Below are positions 1-13,000 of a stretch of 64,000 bases of DNA, piece by piece (position 1 is the first letter of the stretch; every line of letters starts with the position of its first letter). Below the pieces are notes generated by a model. It worked only from the letters and a program-made list of their open reading frames with translations. It had not been told where the DNA came from and searched no databases. Position numbers and translations under genes: made by a program. The DNA is from Klebsormidium nitens. Its lineage: Eukaryota; Streptophyta; Klebsormidiophyceae; Klebsormidiales; Klebsormidiaceae. The DNA is taken from positions 17,832-81,831 of the forward strand of contig DF237343.1 in NCBI GenBank assembly GCA_000708835.1. The letters are read 5' to 3'.

Positions 1-1
1 G

Positions 2-1953
2 GTCGACTCGCAGCGCATCTGCACCGCATGCCCCGGGGACTGCGGGCTGCACACCGATCCTTATTTTGGCACCGTGGGGGCCTTCCGGTGCCTCATGGAG
101 GGGGCGGGGGACGTCGCCTTCGTGCGGCACACCACGCCCGGGGAGTACGCGCAGGGAGGCCCGGGGGCTCAGGTGAGAGTAGAAAGTTGCTGAGAACCGC
201 GATAAGAAGTATGATTGCTGTGAAAATTCGCCGCTGATCCTGACGTCGTAATGGGTGCCTCATGTAAGGCAGACAGAGTCGCGGCGGTCAACTTCTGTAT
301 TTGTGCCAAGAGCTTGCATCAAGCTGGACTACGAGGCTTTCATTGGTGTCATGATTTCTTAGTCATGATCCATATAGGATCGGGTCTCACAATCAATCCG
401 CCCTCACTGTCTTCACTTTGTGACCTCCTAAGCTCTGATGGGCTTGATATTCTAACTTATACTTCCCTTTCCGCAGCCGTGGTCCACTCTCCCGGCCTCC
501 GAGTTCCGCCTGCTTTGCCCCTCGGGGGGCTGCGCGGCGATCGGGCAAGAGGCCACGTGTGCGTTCACAAACGTCCCCGGCGCGTCGCTGCTCGCGCGTC
601 CGAACGTGGCCGCGAACGCGCTCGCGCTGCTCCAGGGCGCGCTCGCGCGGCTGGGCGACGGAGCGAGCCCGCATTTCAATTACCTCTTTGAGCAGAGCAA
701 GAACACGGCCGGCCTCATCTTCGACTACAAGTGAGGCGCCGCAGCCTTTCCTCAAGGGAACGCTCGATTGCCTTTCCCGACGTCGCCGTTCGAGCAATGT
801 TTTCAGTGCCGTTCGGATCTTGATGTGGTCGCAGAAAGCGCTTGGCAGACCCATAGACTCGTTCTTTGTGACTTCGATCACAGCCAGCAGGGGTTTGGAA
901 GCGCTGGTAATCCCAAAGACGGTGTTTTAGCGCAACATGCCGTTCCTTTGCCCTCGAATCTCGTTAGGAGGGTCCGGTTTGTTGTGAGACGACAACAGCG
1001 CCGTCAGCCTTTCCGACAATTCTCACAGCACATTAGCGAGAACCGATTGTCCCGAGAAGCGGAATAACTCTGCGTCTTTAAGGCTTGGCACGCCTCCTCT
1101 TTTCCGCATTGTCACCAGTGGCTTCGTCACACACTCCGGGGAACTTTCAGAACAAGTCCTGTTGCTTCTCGCCCGCTGATGCTGACGGTCACTGTCCGTC
1201 CGTTGTGCAGTCTGCACTCCTTGAACCCGATTAACGAGACGGCCGAGGTCTTCCTCGCGTCGACGAGCCTGCAGTTCGCCTCGTTTGGAGCGCTGAGCGA
1301 GTTGGCACTGCAGCAGGGGGTCCCTAGCAAGCGGGCCCAGCACGGGCTCGGTAAGCTTACCCCGACCCACGTGTCCTCAGCATGACCGTTTTGAAAAGAC
1401 AAGTGTCCCTCGGATGAAGGATCCCCGGGCCTTCGACAGGGGTGTCCAGGGTTGTACACTGGGGCTCATCCGAGCGAACAGGTGTAAGATTCGTCGTTTT
1501 ATCCGGCAGAAAGATGTGACGTCTCGGGCCGACGGCTATCTTTGAGCAGCTGTTCGATGCAGATATTCTGAAGTGCAGTCGTTCTGCGGTGTGTGGTGAT
1601 TTGAGGCTGGTCATGGTGCAAGGTCAAATGTGGGCGTTGTCGATAGCTGGTTTCACGAAGTTGACAGTGTCAATTAGGTGATTGATCTTCTCCCTAACAT
1701 TTGATAAAGCTAACGAACCGAGTCAGATGTCCTCCCTTGGCCGTCTCCTATCATAGAACAAAGTCTTCAAAGGGAAATTTTTCTGTGCGTTACAGGTGCA
1801 GGTGCGATTGTGGGCATTGTGTTTGGAGTGCTGGGCGGCGTTATGCTCATCCTGGGTGCTTCCTTCTTCGTGTGGAAGAAGAAGTTCCTGCAGAAGAACC
1901 GGATGTATCGGTATGAAAGGTCCGAGAGCAAACTGAAGCTGACAGCCCTGTAG
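2..1953 (+). CDS. Transferrin-like protein, C-terminal lobe plus membrane anchor (5' partial)
   Basis: Exons 2-172, 477-730, 1211-1350 and 1796-1953 join with continuous phase into 240 residues open at the left edge. The first exon holds the transferrin lobe signature: a C-x2-C pair, then GAFRCLMEGAGDVAFVRHTT. Exon 2 continues with the usual FRLLC strand, a VP-x2-SLLAR segment and an LIFDY strand. Exon 3 resembles the end of the lobe. The last exon is a glycine-rich hydrophobic span of about 20 residues (VGIVFGVLGGVMLILG) followed by a lysine/arginine-rich tail, so the protein should be a type I surface protein with a short cytoplasmic end. Transferrins bind ferric iron with carbonate; membrane-bound, multi-lobe forms are known in green algae such as Dunaliella. 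In this lobe the position of the usual tyrosine ligand (YFGY-SGAF in animal transferrins) reads YFGTVGAF, and the cysteine-histidine pair before the VP motif reads C-A. Iron binding by this lobe is therefore doubtful (inference). Confidence 0.82.
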
Positions 1954-4116
1954 ATACGACTGACATAATGCGGAAGCAGCTGTAGCATAAGGTTGCCACC
2001 TTTGCTTAGAGATCAAGCTCGGCTCTTGTAGTCCTCAACCAGCTTGTGAAGCTACCCTTGTTGGGATTTGCACCAGAAATATTGTCACTGAAGTGGAGTT
2101 GTTTGTAGATCGATTTAGCAGTACAAGTTGGCATGCGAGCCTTTGTCAAACATTGAGAATGCAGTTTGGGTTGGACAACCTAGGGACAACGTCAGAGCAG
2201 CTAGATAATGTCCGTTCGAGAAGCTTTGCGGTCGTCTCCGCCATTGTGGAGACGTACATTTCCTTTCCGGGCCGCCTGGTTAATTCAGTTGTCACCACAA
2301 AACTTGCATCAGTGCGGTTCTGCCAGCTACGTTGTGCACAGTCAACTAGCTGTTGGCTATATAGATGTCAGGCCCTTGAGTCAAACCAGTCCAGGCCGGG
2401 CGTTTCCTGATTGTGGACCGTACGATGTATAGCACTGAGGTTCTCATGCTGAGCGGCTGGATTCATTTGATTGCCAGAATTACGATTGAGACAGCGTGTT
2501 GTGGGCTGGCTCCGCATGCCAGGTCTCTCCACCCACACCTATCATGCTTCATATGTTAAACTTTGTCGAACCCGATCATGGGTACACCGCGTTCCACTAA
2601 TTACCTATAGCACATGACCGGAGTTGGCACATGGGCGGCATGCGGCATTCAGTGCTAGCTTGCCACATGGTCACTGATTGCCTTCACGTGCATGTGATCG
2701 GACAATCATATAATGTTTTTAAGCCGCGCACGTGTTAGCAAGCATGCATGCCAGCCGGACGATCTAGGCCGTGTATCAAAATATAGCTTTTCAGTGTTCT
2801 AAAAGCTTTGAACCTTTCGAAGCTTCGACGCAGGTTATCATGGAATAATAGCATTCAACGTTATCGTGACCGTTGTAAATCAAAGCTCGTAGAAGCAACC
2901 ACAATTATTGCAACCCGGCCAACTTGAAAATACTATTCGAGCCACCTCAGTTCACCTATACTCATACATTCAACCGCCCGGCCATGCATTGCAATGCTTG
3001 GCTGGGCGATTGAACGTATGAGTATAAACGGCACTGCAATGCACCGTTCCATGCATGATCCAATCCAGCACCTTGCTGCAAAGAACTTCGCAGCGGCGCA
3101 GATCGAGGTTTTAATCGTTTCCCATGAAAGTGGAGCGCCTCAGCGCGTTGTACGAGCATGGTGTTTTGGCACAATTGTCTGCACTTGGTCCTCTGCTCTG
3201 GTTCGGTGCAACGTCAAACTGCTGCCGTGCGACAGTGGTAGACAAGTTCTTCTGTTTCAATTTCGGCAAGCTTCACTTTCTACCAGATTCTTTGATTTGG
3301 AGTGACAGGGGCAAGCATTGCTGCCCAGTTTGACCGAAGAGTACATACTTGGGGTTCTTGAGGCTTGGGGAAGTTGTTGGTGAGCAGCAGAGTACGTACC
3401 ATACCACAAAGAAAATCTGTAGTTTTGTCGATAGAGTACGCAAGTATCACACTAGCGCTCTTCAAAGAAGTGGTACAGCTTGCCTCGCACGAAGAAGTCA
3501 CTGTCCTGCTGCATTGGAAATGTCTATGCATCTAAGTCCAAGGAGAGGTTGAGAAAGCAATCAAAGACTCCAGATGCCTGTCACCTTGAAGAACTTGTCC
3601 AATTTGCGCAACAGATTGGCAACTTGCTTATATTATTATTGTTGACTTCGAAGGAGGGGCTTGACGACAAGAGCAAAAGTCAGTGTGCCGCTACACATAG
3701 TGCCGATGATTGCATGCCTCAAGCTTTGCAAGTTTAAAGCACTCCACTGAAGTAAGTAAGACTTGGCTTTCTAACTTCCGCCAAAAGAGCGCATGCCACT
3801 AGCTCTCTCAACTTTGTCCTACCTAGCGGCCTAGCCTGGGTCAGGTCCTACTTCCCGCTTGATTGTGCTCTGGAACGATAAATGAACTCAGAAGCTGCGG
3901 ACATGGCAAGGAGGATCTTTGCTTTACACAACCATCCTTTCCTTGCATCGAAACAAGTTTCCATTGAAGCAGGTTGCCCCCCAAGCACATTCTACAGACA
4001 AATCCTGCCCAGGCCTATGCGCAAGGTGCTACCTTGCTGGCTATAGCATCCTTCAATATAAGATCATAATGTCCCATCACGAAACCACACAGTTGGATAA
4101 GCTTCTGAAAGGAGGT
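1954..4116. other. Intergenic region, transferrin-like to histone H4
   Basis: No convincing gene was found. The open frames here are short, lack recognisable motifs and have no splice-consistent extensions. The region holds a strong fold-back sequence at 2957-3026 and the 3' flanks of both neighbouring genes, which converge here. Confidence 0.5.
2957..3026. repeat. Fold-back hairpin, 27-bp arms, 16-base loop
   Basis: Bases 2957-2983 and 3000-3026 are inverted copies matching at 24 of 27 positions. The 16-base loop contains a small repeat of its own (gcattgcaatgc). Some mismatches become G-U pairs in RNA. The size fits a small hairpin RNA precursor or a tiny fold-back element. No expression evidence is available from sequence. 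Confidence 0.6.
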
Positions 4117-4132
4117 GGTGTTAGAAAACACC
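4117..4132 (-). terminator. Histone-type 3' stem-loop after H4
   Basis: On the minus strand, 66 bases after the H4 stop codon, the sequence ggtgttttctaacacc forms a 6-bp stem with a 4-base loop (ttct). It is preceded by ccaaact and followed by acc. That matches the shape and flanks of the stem-loop which replaces a poly(A) tail on replication-dependent histone mRNAs in animals and green algae (CCAAA upstream, ACC downstream). Land plants are known to lack it. Confidence 0.6.
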
Positions 4133-4198
4133 AGTTTGGTTGGCTGGGATGGTTGTTGATGAGAAACACCTCCCTTCCCGGTGCAGCGACGACACCGC

Positions 4199-4970
<772 letters not shown>

Positions 4971-5902
4971 GAAAGTGCCAAATCAAGAAAGTTCTGTCTC
5001 ACTTACACACACCGTCCGATAAGATCAAATTCTTATCCGACGGTACAAGAGTCTCATCAAGGGTACCGCACGGGGTGGATACTCAGCGCGAGCAGCCCGC
5101 GATTCGCGGCCGGCTGTACACCGGCGCCCGCCGGCCGCGGCCCGGGCTGGCAAGGAAGGTTCGTGCGCGATTGTGACGCGCATACCAAACAGAGCCGGCA
5201 GTTTCGCTGTGCATCATTGCATGTGGGCAGCCTGTCGTAATCCGGTCGGCGCACGGACGGTTCTACCGTCCGATGAAATGTCTTGCGTTCAGCGACCGTC
5301 GATAAAGCAACCATGTGACATTCCGCGCTTCTGCAATTGAATTGCCGCAGACTGCAACTTCAGGTGCAGTACCGTATGTGACAGCCATGAGCTAATCATG
5401 GAGTGGCTCCCAGCTTCTCGCTGACTCTCAGCGTGTATACGGTAGAAAAGACGCGAGCTCTTGCCAGCTCAATGAGGATGCATATGCAAGGGTGTAATGC
5501 CGTGAGATCTAGCACGCTGAGCTGATCAGGAAGTCACCTGAGCGAATCCAACTGTAATGCTGTCAATCAGCAAGTCATATAGCGCATCTGCAAGGCACCT
5601 TACTTATGGTAGGTTCTTGCAGTTAGTCTGGGGTTGACTCTCAACTCGTACACCCTCGGATCTTTGATGCTTTAACACCTAGATTGGTGTGTGTGATTAA
5701 CGTATCTGAAGTCATACCAACTATAGACATGTTTGAAGAATCACTAAACCCATTTTTCGGAGCAGCTGTAACCATCTTGAAGCAGATCCTCAACCAATCC
5801 TTGGCAAGTGGCATAGAAGTGCAGAGAGTCTTTCCGCGAATCTTCAGCTCTTTGGCACTGCCGCTTGCACCGCCGTTTGTCCACCCACCAGCAGAACTAG
5901 AA
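4971..5902. other. Intergenic region between divergent H4 and ZIP genes
   Basis: This is shared upstream DNA for H4 (minus) and the ZIP gene (plus). No gene is supported. A GC-rich patch near 5080-5150 could belong to either promoter. The frame of the first ZIP exon stays open upstream from 5684, but that extension has no recognisable similarity, so it is treated as 5' untranslated. Confidence 0.4.
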
Positions 5903-8743
5903 ATGGCAGAGAGTAGTGCAAACACCACCATGATGGGCGTCGCAGCTGCCGTAGTAGATGCGTGCGCTGTCGCTGAAGAAGAGGAAGGCACCTGCTATGA
6001 CCCCTACCAAGCAAAAGTCCTCAGCATTGTATCAATCTTTGTCATTTTGGTAGCGAGCGCTATTGGCGTGTTCTTGCCGCTCTTTGGGAAGAAGTGCCTC
6101 AAGAGCTGCCAACCTGGGAGCTTCGTGTTCATTGTTGGTGAGCGACGTAGAGCAATTGCTGTGTTTCCTTCTCGGAAGTCATGAGTATTGAATGTCATGC
6201 AACTCTCTTAGATAGCGCCCTAGATAGAAAACATTCAAATGATGACTGGGGGGAGAAATTCGGGCGTGGATCAGATCTGAGGGTATGCGTATTCCACCAC
6301 TAAGTTTTGATCAAGATACAAGAGTCGCCTCCACACTGCCTAGTTGCTGCACGGAGTATAGCACCTCTGTAATGGTGACCGCTTCTGGGGTTTATGTCCA
6401 TGACCCTTGTAAAGGTTATCGGACCCATGTACCCAGCATTCCTAAAGGCTTGATGACAAAATCAAATAGTCCAAAGTAGACGCAATCGGTTCTACTGTCC
6501 CAGCTTCGAATTAAATTGACTGGACCTTCTTCTCATACAGGAAAATGCTTCTCCTCCGGGATCGTCCTTGGGCTCGCCTTCACGCACGTCCTCTTTGACG
6601 CCGTTGAGAAGCTCCAAAGCGAGTGCCTAAGTGACACCTGGCACAAATTTCCGTGGGCCTTCTTCATTGCCGCCCTTGGAGTAGTTGGCAGCCTCGCACT
6701 TGAATTGTTAACCGTCAGTTTCCACGAACTGATCACCGGTAACGAGTCCCTAAACATTCTCGCCAAAGCGCACCACCATGAGGCGGGACAGTCCACGGAG
6801 AAGCAAGCAGCGGTGGTTAGCGCTGAGCCAACCGATGGCATCTTCGAACAGGTGGCAGTTGATGAGAGGGGGTGGACTAAAGAGGAGGCCGCCGCAGCAA
6901 AGGCGCTTCGGCGGAAACGAGTAATTGCTGAGGTGAGGTCTATTGTCTGCTTGCTTCATCCCATGACACTTCCCTCACGACAGCTTGTTTGTGGGCACTT
7001 CACACAAACATCCTTGCTGTTTGCTTGCGGGGTTTGTTATCTGGTCACGTTGCTTCTTCACCCTTTGATCTTGGTGGTAATTTTCTTGTATTGAGTCCGA
7101 AAGAGTTCTGCACACCAGGCTCTCAAGGCAAACGGAGTCTCTGCTAACGTTAGAGGCCAGGAAACTGCATAACGTTGAAAGCCAAACTTTCCCAGGAATG
7201 GAACGATTTCCAATGTGAAGTCAAAGTTCCTACCAACGAAGCCCAAGGCTCATTTGTCTGTTTCTAATCTCCTTCCAACGGCCCACTTTAGAACCAAGGA
7301 AAGTCAGAATTAGCAGGTAGCTGCTAGCTTTGACACATTGACCAGAGGGACGGTCCCTTTTTGGGGGACCCTGGGCACAAACCCTCGACCATGACCAAAG
7401 TCTTCTCAGAGTCTTCTCAATAGCAACCCTTAAGGCCAGTGCCGATCAAGCACCAGACAGCGGGACTTGTGAAAGGTCGCCCTTCCATTGAAGCTCCACC
7501 ATGCCACATCCGTCTTGGTTCGACTTCCAAACCTACTAAATCGGCCACCCCTTGCGTTGACCAATCTCCGAACTTCTTCCTAAGTATCTCTGAAACCTCA
7601 AACCGTAGGATCTGCGATCCCCGAAGCTCTTGGAACGCAAGGTCTCCGACGCTCTAAAAACTTATGAACCAAAGTCTTATACTGTCGGCACTCGTCTTTG
7701 ACAGGTCCTCGAGATTGGCATCGTGACGCACTCAGTCCTTGTCGGGCTCGGCCAGGGAACTAGCACCAACAAGTGCACCGTCACGACTCTACTGGTCGCC
7801 CTCATTTTCCACCAGATCTTCGAAGGGATTGCACTTGGCAGCTGCATCGTAGAGGCAGCGTACAGCCTTACGACCACTCTGTTGTTCGGAGGGCTGTTCG
7901 CGATCACGACACCCTTTGGGATTGCTCTGGGGCTTGCGATCAGGTAGGCATGGAATCCCTTTTTGCATCCCTTTTGCGGCTTTCTGTAACCGTCCAACCG
8001 TTTGACTGCGAACTTTCTTTGGAAATGTAAAATGGAGTGCGACCAGCTTCCGAAGGTTTTGGTGAAGGCAGTCAGATTCGATCCAGCGCCCTACGTTGAA
8101 GGAAGTCAAGGGACCCTCTCACGTGGGATCTCCTTGCCAATCGTAAGAGAAGCAACTGCACAACTCTCTATCTCTTCTTGCCGTACATAGAACAGGATTA
8201 GTCTGGCTTATGCAGTTGGTTAAGTTGATGTTCGCTCACCACACTCACCAGTGCTAACAGAACCGTACTCAGCAGTTGACCGTGGTCCATAAACAAGTTC
8301 TCCGAAAAGTCCAAAAAGTCTGCCTTTCATCAAACTGTTGTTAAGCTCTCACATCGAGTAAACTTGGACGTACCAGACTTCCAACATTTGCACACGGGAT
8401 GAGTTTCGTTGCCGTCTCAGTCCAAGGTCAGCAACCCCAACTCCAAGTAACACAACGTTCCATCTGCATCTTCGTTCGTGCGCATCAGGGTGATCGGTCT
8501 CACCCAATGGCTCGCTTCGACTGCAGGTCCTCTTACAACGACCTGTCCGCTTCGTCCCTCATCACGGAAGGCATATTCAACTCGGTGACTGCCGGCATTT
8601 TGGTATACATGGCGACCGTGGACCTTATCGCCCACGACTTCTTTAGCGAGACCATGCTCAAGAGCCGAAAGACGCTCTGGTGCAGCTACGGCGCGCTTGT
8701 GGCGGGGCTTGGCTGCATGTCGGCAATCGCGTATTGGGCTTGA
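5903..8743 (+). CDS. ZIP-family zinc/iron transporter
   Basis: Exons 5903-6137, 6541-6932, 7705-7943 and 8527-8743 give 360 residues, typical for plant ZIPs (about 350). ZIP proteins carry Zn2+, Fe2+ or similar ions into the cytosol through eight membrane helices. Helix 1 is the VSIFVILVASAIGVFLPLF stretch. The second exon starts with GKCFSSGIVLGLAFTHVL (helix 2) and continues into helix 3. A long loop with AHHHEAG, the usual histidine metal-binding loop, and a charged region precede helix 4. Helix 4 has EIGIVTHSVLVG and helix 5 has FHQIFEGIALG, the metal-pathway signature with its His and Glu. The last exon encodes helices 6-8 and ends at a short TYWA-like C-terminus (AIAYWA). The start at 5903 is preferred because the protein then has a normal N-terminus; an upstream in-frame ATG at 5684 is the alternative. 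Metal specificity cannot be read from the sequence. Confidence 0.92.
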
Positions 8744-10087
8744 TATGGCATGGCGTATGATGTCCATCTGCACGTACAGAGGGTCCGGCGGCACCTGGGG
8801 GAGCCGCTTTCCTCGTACTCAGATCTGGTTGTTTTGAGTCATTTAGAATCAAGGGTCTGTCCGACTCTGGGTCTGCAAGAACACGTAAATCATTATCCTC
8901 TTTTGAAAGTTAAGTATGGTATACATCAATGTCCAATTAACGTTGGCTACTTCAGTTGGTCGGGTCGATGCTGGCATGCAAGCATTGTGAATCTTGGGCC
9001 TGACTACATACTACATATAGCCAACGAAGGCTTGTCGGAAGGCTCAACAAGAGTATAGTTCATTGTCATGGTCCATGCTTTCCGAGCGCACACTATCAAT
9101 CAAAGAGCTACTACCGTACTGTAAGACTGTGGATTTGAAGAGCGAAGAGTTGTACGTATATCATCAAAATAAGACTTGATCGACCATGCAGCCTTACTCA
9201 ATTAAAGTCACCTGCAGCTCCAAATTTTATTGAGTGAAGCGGGTGAGCGGGACGACGTAAGTATACGTCCTTGGCACGCACGACGCATGCAGACCAGGGC
9301 GGGCCCGTCACTGTGACACATGTGTGATTGAAAGATCCGGGGTCGACGCAACGCGTTGCACCGTTGCGGTGCACCGCCAGGGCGGCGCGCCTATCTAGCT
9401 CACTCGAATTATTGCAGCCGCGCCAGGATATATCGAGATCCGTTTCGTTGAGCTGTTTATAAAACAATCCGAATGATCGTTGTACATATCATATCAGTCC
9501 GCGGGCCGCGCTGCCATTTCCACCGGATGGCGGACGCTGCTATCGCACATGGCGGCTTCCCTATCGAATTTCATTGTCAGTATCACATGTCATGATTGTG
9601 CAAGCATCTCTTAATGAGGCCAAACCACCCCAATCACCGGATGGTGGCGTCAGCAGATTCATAGTTGCCGTGAATTTTGATTGGCAGGGAACGCAGTCCC
9701 AAGATTGCGAGGCATTAATTCGAAGTAATGAAACCACGTACGTAATTCCTCAGGATCGAGGGGTCATTGTGCAAATGACCTGTGAAGGTTAACTGACGAA
9801 CCACTTCCATACTATCTGCTGATCCGAGTCACCAAGTTTTGAGCCGCTTGTAACCGTTCATCTCTGTGTGCAGTCCACATAAGCAGCTCGCCAATCAAAT
9901 TCCATCACTTGAGAACCAGGATGTGGCTTTTTCATTGATGCCAGCTAAGACTGGGCCTCTGCAAGCCACGAGTCTATCTGCTCACTCAATCAGCGACTCA
10001 GTCAAGCGCGTGCAACTTCACAGTCATCAAAAACATCACGGCAGATCATCGCAAAATCAGGCTCTTGCCAACGGTCCTGACAACAAC
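8744..10087. other. Intergenic region between convergent ZIP and GBPL3-like genes
   Basis: The ZIP gene and the GBPL3-like gene both end here. No coding exon is supported. The 9480-9660 part has short GGATGGCGG/ATGGCGGC-type motifs and is otherwise unremarkable. Most of the region is probably 3' untranslated and spacer DNA. Confidence 0.4.
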
Positions 10088-13000
10088 CTAGCCCCCGAGC
10101 CCCTTCTCTTGGTACAATTTCACCAGATCCTTTTTGCTAATGTTCTTGACCGCCAGAATCTCGGTGGCATACCCCGCCGCCGTCAGCTCCATCTTCAGTT
10201 GGGCGACCGTCTTCTTGATGGGATCGCCCCCGCCCTTCGCGGCGACTGCGGCTGCCGGCGCGGGCCCTCCGGCTGCAGGTTACAAAAGCGACCGGTATGT
10301 CACAGTACAAGCGTATTATACTCCCCAAAAACGGGGAGGCCCGGTAGAAAACCTGGCAACGCTTGCTTATTGCGAAACCAAATGCGAAAGGAGTCTCGTT
10401 CGCGTCTGGTTTGACTAGCGCACCTAGACCCCGCCCTAGCCGCTCTTAAACCGAGCCTTCCCTTTCCAGCTTTCGATGACAACCGGTTTCACACACTCTA
10501 AGACCGATTACCATTTTCGCTCCCCTCTGACGATACTCTGTAGCCGTGTCATTCAGCAGCGAAGCAGATCACCCACCTGCTTCAGTGCGCGCGCGTTTTC
10601 GCGGCACTTCGGGGGTCTCCATGTCCACGTCCATTGGCCCCCCTCCTACAGCGGCCCCGTTCGCCTGCGCCTGCGCCGCCTCTCGCCCGTGACGCGCAAT
10701 CCGCTCGTCCAAAACCTGCCGTTCAGCCGTCAAGGTCTGCGCGCAAGCGTGACAGGCAAGGATGAGCCTCGCTACGTCCTCCGCTTTAAAGAAACATTGC
10801 CTTGGCGATGTAGCTGCCCGGTATCGGTAACTAACAGAAGCTTCTCCGTCATATATTGCTTGTTCCAAGCACGGCAAGGGCAACAAACAGCGTCTGCTGA
10901 TTACGAAATTTTGTCAGCATTGGAGCACATTCTGAAGATGGTCATCTGCTAGACATGAACCAGCTAAAACGTCGTCATAAAATCGCGCACACCACGTGCA
11001 ACAGTGTGGCAACAGAAGACGGCGAAGCAGCCCACCTTCATCCCCTTCCCTTCTTAAACATAATTCTGATTAGATTGCTTACTCGTTGGGATGTGTATTT
11101 ATTAGCAGAAATCTTCGGTCGACGTTGCTTGCGAAGATACTACAAAGCCTTCGGATTTGTCTCAAACGTACGGGCTCCAGAATTCTTTCCCCTTCACGTC
11201 TTTCAATACCCCCTCGTTCCCCTCACCTGCACCTGCTGTTCGAGCGCGGCCCGCGCCTGCGTGGCGGCACCCAGCCGGGCGTTCAGGTCGAGTTGCTCGG
11301 CTTCCCGCGCGCGCTGCTCCTCCTGCAGCCGCGCCACGTCCGCGCGCAGCCGCTGCGCTTCGAGTTCGAGGCGAGTGACACTGGCGCGTGAGTCCTGGAT
11401 ACGAAACGAGCTTGGTTGAGAATAAGGACACCTGTGAAACGAGCTTGGTTGAGAGTTGGGATGCCAGTGAATCAGGCTTGGTTAGGAGTGAGGATGCCTG
11501 CCGAGCAGCCTGCTAGGCAAAAGCACAGGCTAAATCATCTTGCATGAGACTCCAGGAAGTCGATACTGATGCGGGCAAGGCCTGAATAGTGACCGAAGGT
11601 AGGTAGGAGTGACGAACGCGTCTTTGTCAAATCAGCGCTTGTCTAAAGCAATCATGGGAACACTTCGACTTGAGTGAACCGAGCCTGAACCCGGAATCCA
11701 AGCACCAATACCTAGTCCTCTGGAACCACGAAACCGGGCACCCAAAACACTTAACCAAACTGCAAAGCTCTAGGGTTCCGAACAGTTCTTGCTCATTTCC
11801 CTTACCTCTGGCGTCGGTGCACTACGGTTCTAATTTTGACTTCGGGAGCAATCCAGAAACAAAATAACCAGGAGAAACCAGCACCGCAACCCCACTTCTT
11901 TTCAATCACAACTCCTGGTAACCAGTATTCCAAGACTCTAGCACCCCTGCGATCCCCACCTGCAGGTGTTGCTCCCCTTTCGCGACTTTGGCGGCCGTGC
12001 AGTTTTAACGATTCAAGATTCCAAAAGCACTACGTCATTACAATAGCAAGACCAGAGCCGGATAATATTACAGAAACCCGATTTCAAGACCACGAACCCT
12101 GAAAAGCAGATGCCAATATTTTACCCTCCGCGGGCTCCGCACCTGCAGTTGTTGCTCCACTTCCGCGACTCTGGCGGCCGTGCGTTGCACCCCCTGCCCC
12201 CGCGCCGCTAGCGCCTCCATGTCCTTCTTCATCTCCGACAAGCGCTGCGCGGAGGCCCGCTCGGCCGCCTCCGAAGCCGCCAACGAGTCCTGCGCAGTCA
12301 GCAGCAGAACGTGAGCTCTATGACTGTGACCCTTTCCTGTCGCCGTGCCCAAGGATCGCCGGACGCAGTCGAAGAGAAAACTGCGTTTCGGAAAAGCGAA
12401 GAACGCTAATGACGACGCTCAATCCCACGATCGGCGTTCATATGGACTGTTATAGAGGATTCAAACCTGGCGAGAAAGAAAAACGCCTAACCACTTACAA
12501 CTTTTGCGGCGTTTTCAACCACGCGACATGCTGCCGTAGACACAACGCAATGTCGGAAATCGCTTTTCAGACCAAGACAGGAAGCAAAAGATAAGAAAGG
12601 GCCCCCGTTCAGCAGCCGACAGAAAACCAGCTTCTAAGGTCGTCCTTCGCAAAGAAAGAACCATAGGCCGCTTCCCCGCACCTGTGCGTCCTGCTTCTCC
12701 TGCACGAGCCGTGCCTTATCCCCCTCTAGCGCGCGGACCGTCTCCTCGAGCCGCGCAGCGTCGTCGCGCGCCCGCCGCAAGCCGCTCTCCGCGGCCGCGC
12801 GTGCGCCCTCCGCCTCCGCCTTTTCCGCCGCCAGTTGCGCTGCCCGCTGCCGCGCTTCGTCGAGCGCTTGCCCGCTAGACCGCTCGCGCGAGGCTAAACT
12901 GGTCTCCAGCCGCCGGACGTCGCCCTCTAACCCCTGGAGCACAAAGAAAGAACGCCAAGGAGTTCAGAACTGATGGCGAGTCGCCCCGTGCTGAAGACAA

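Noticed and set aside
5684-5902. Alternative upstream ATG for the ZIP gene
   Set aside because: It would add 73 residues without similarity to ZIP N-termini. It is kept only as a low-probability alternative start.
7330-7380. Small ggtccc/ggggacc palindrome in ZIP intron 2
   Set aside because: It is short, has a common composition and has no supporting context.
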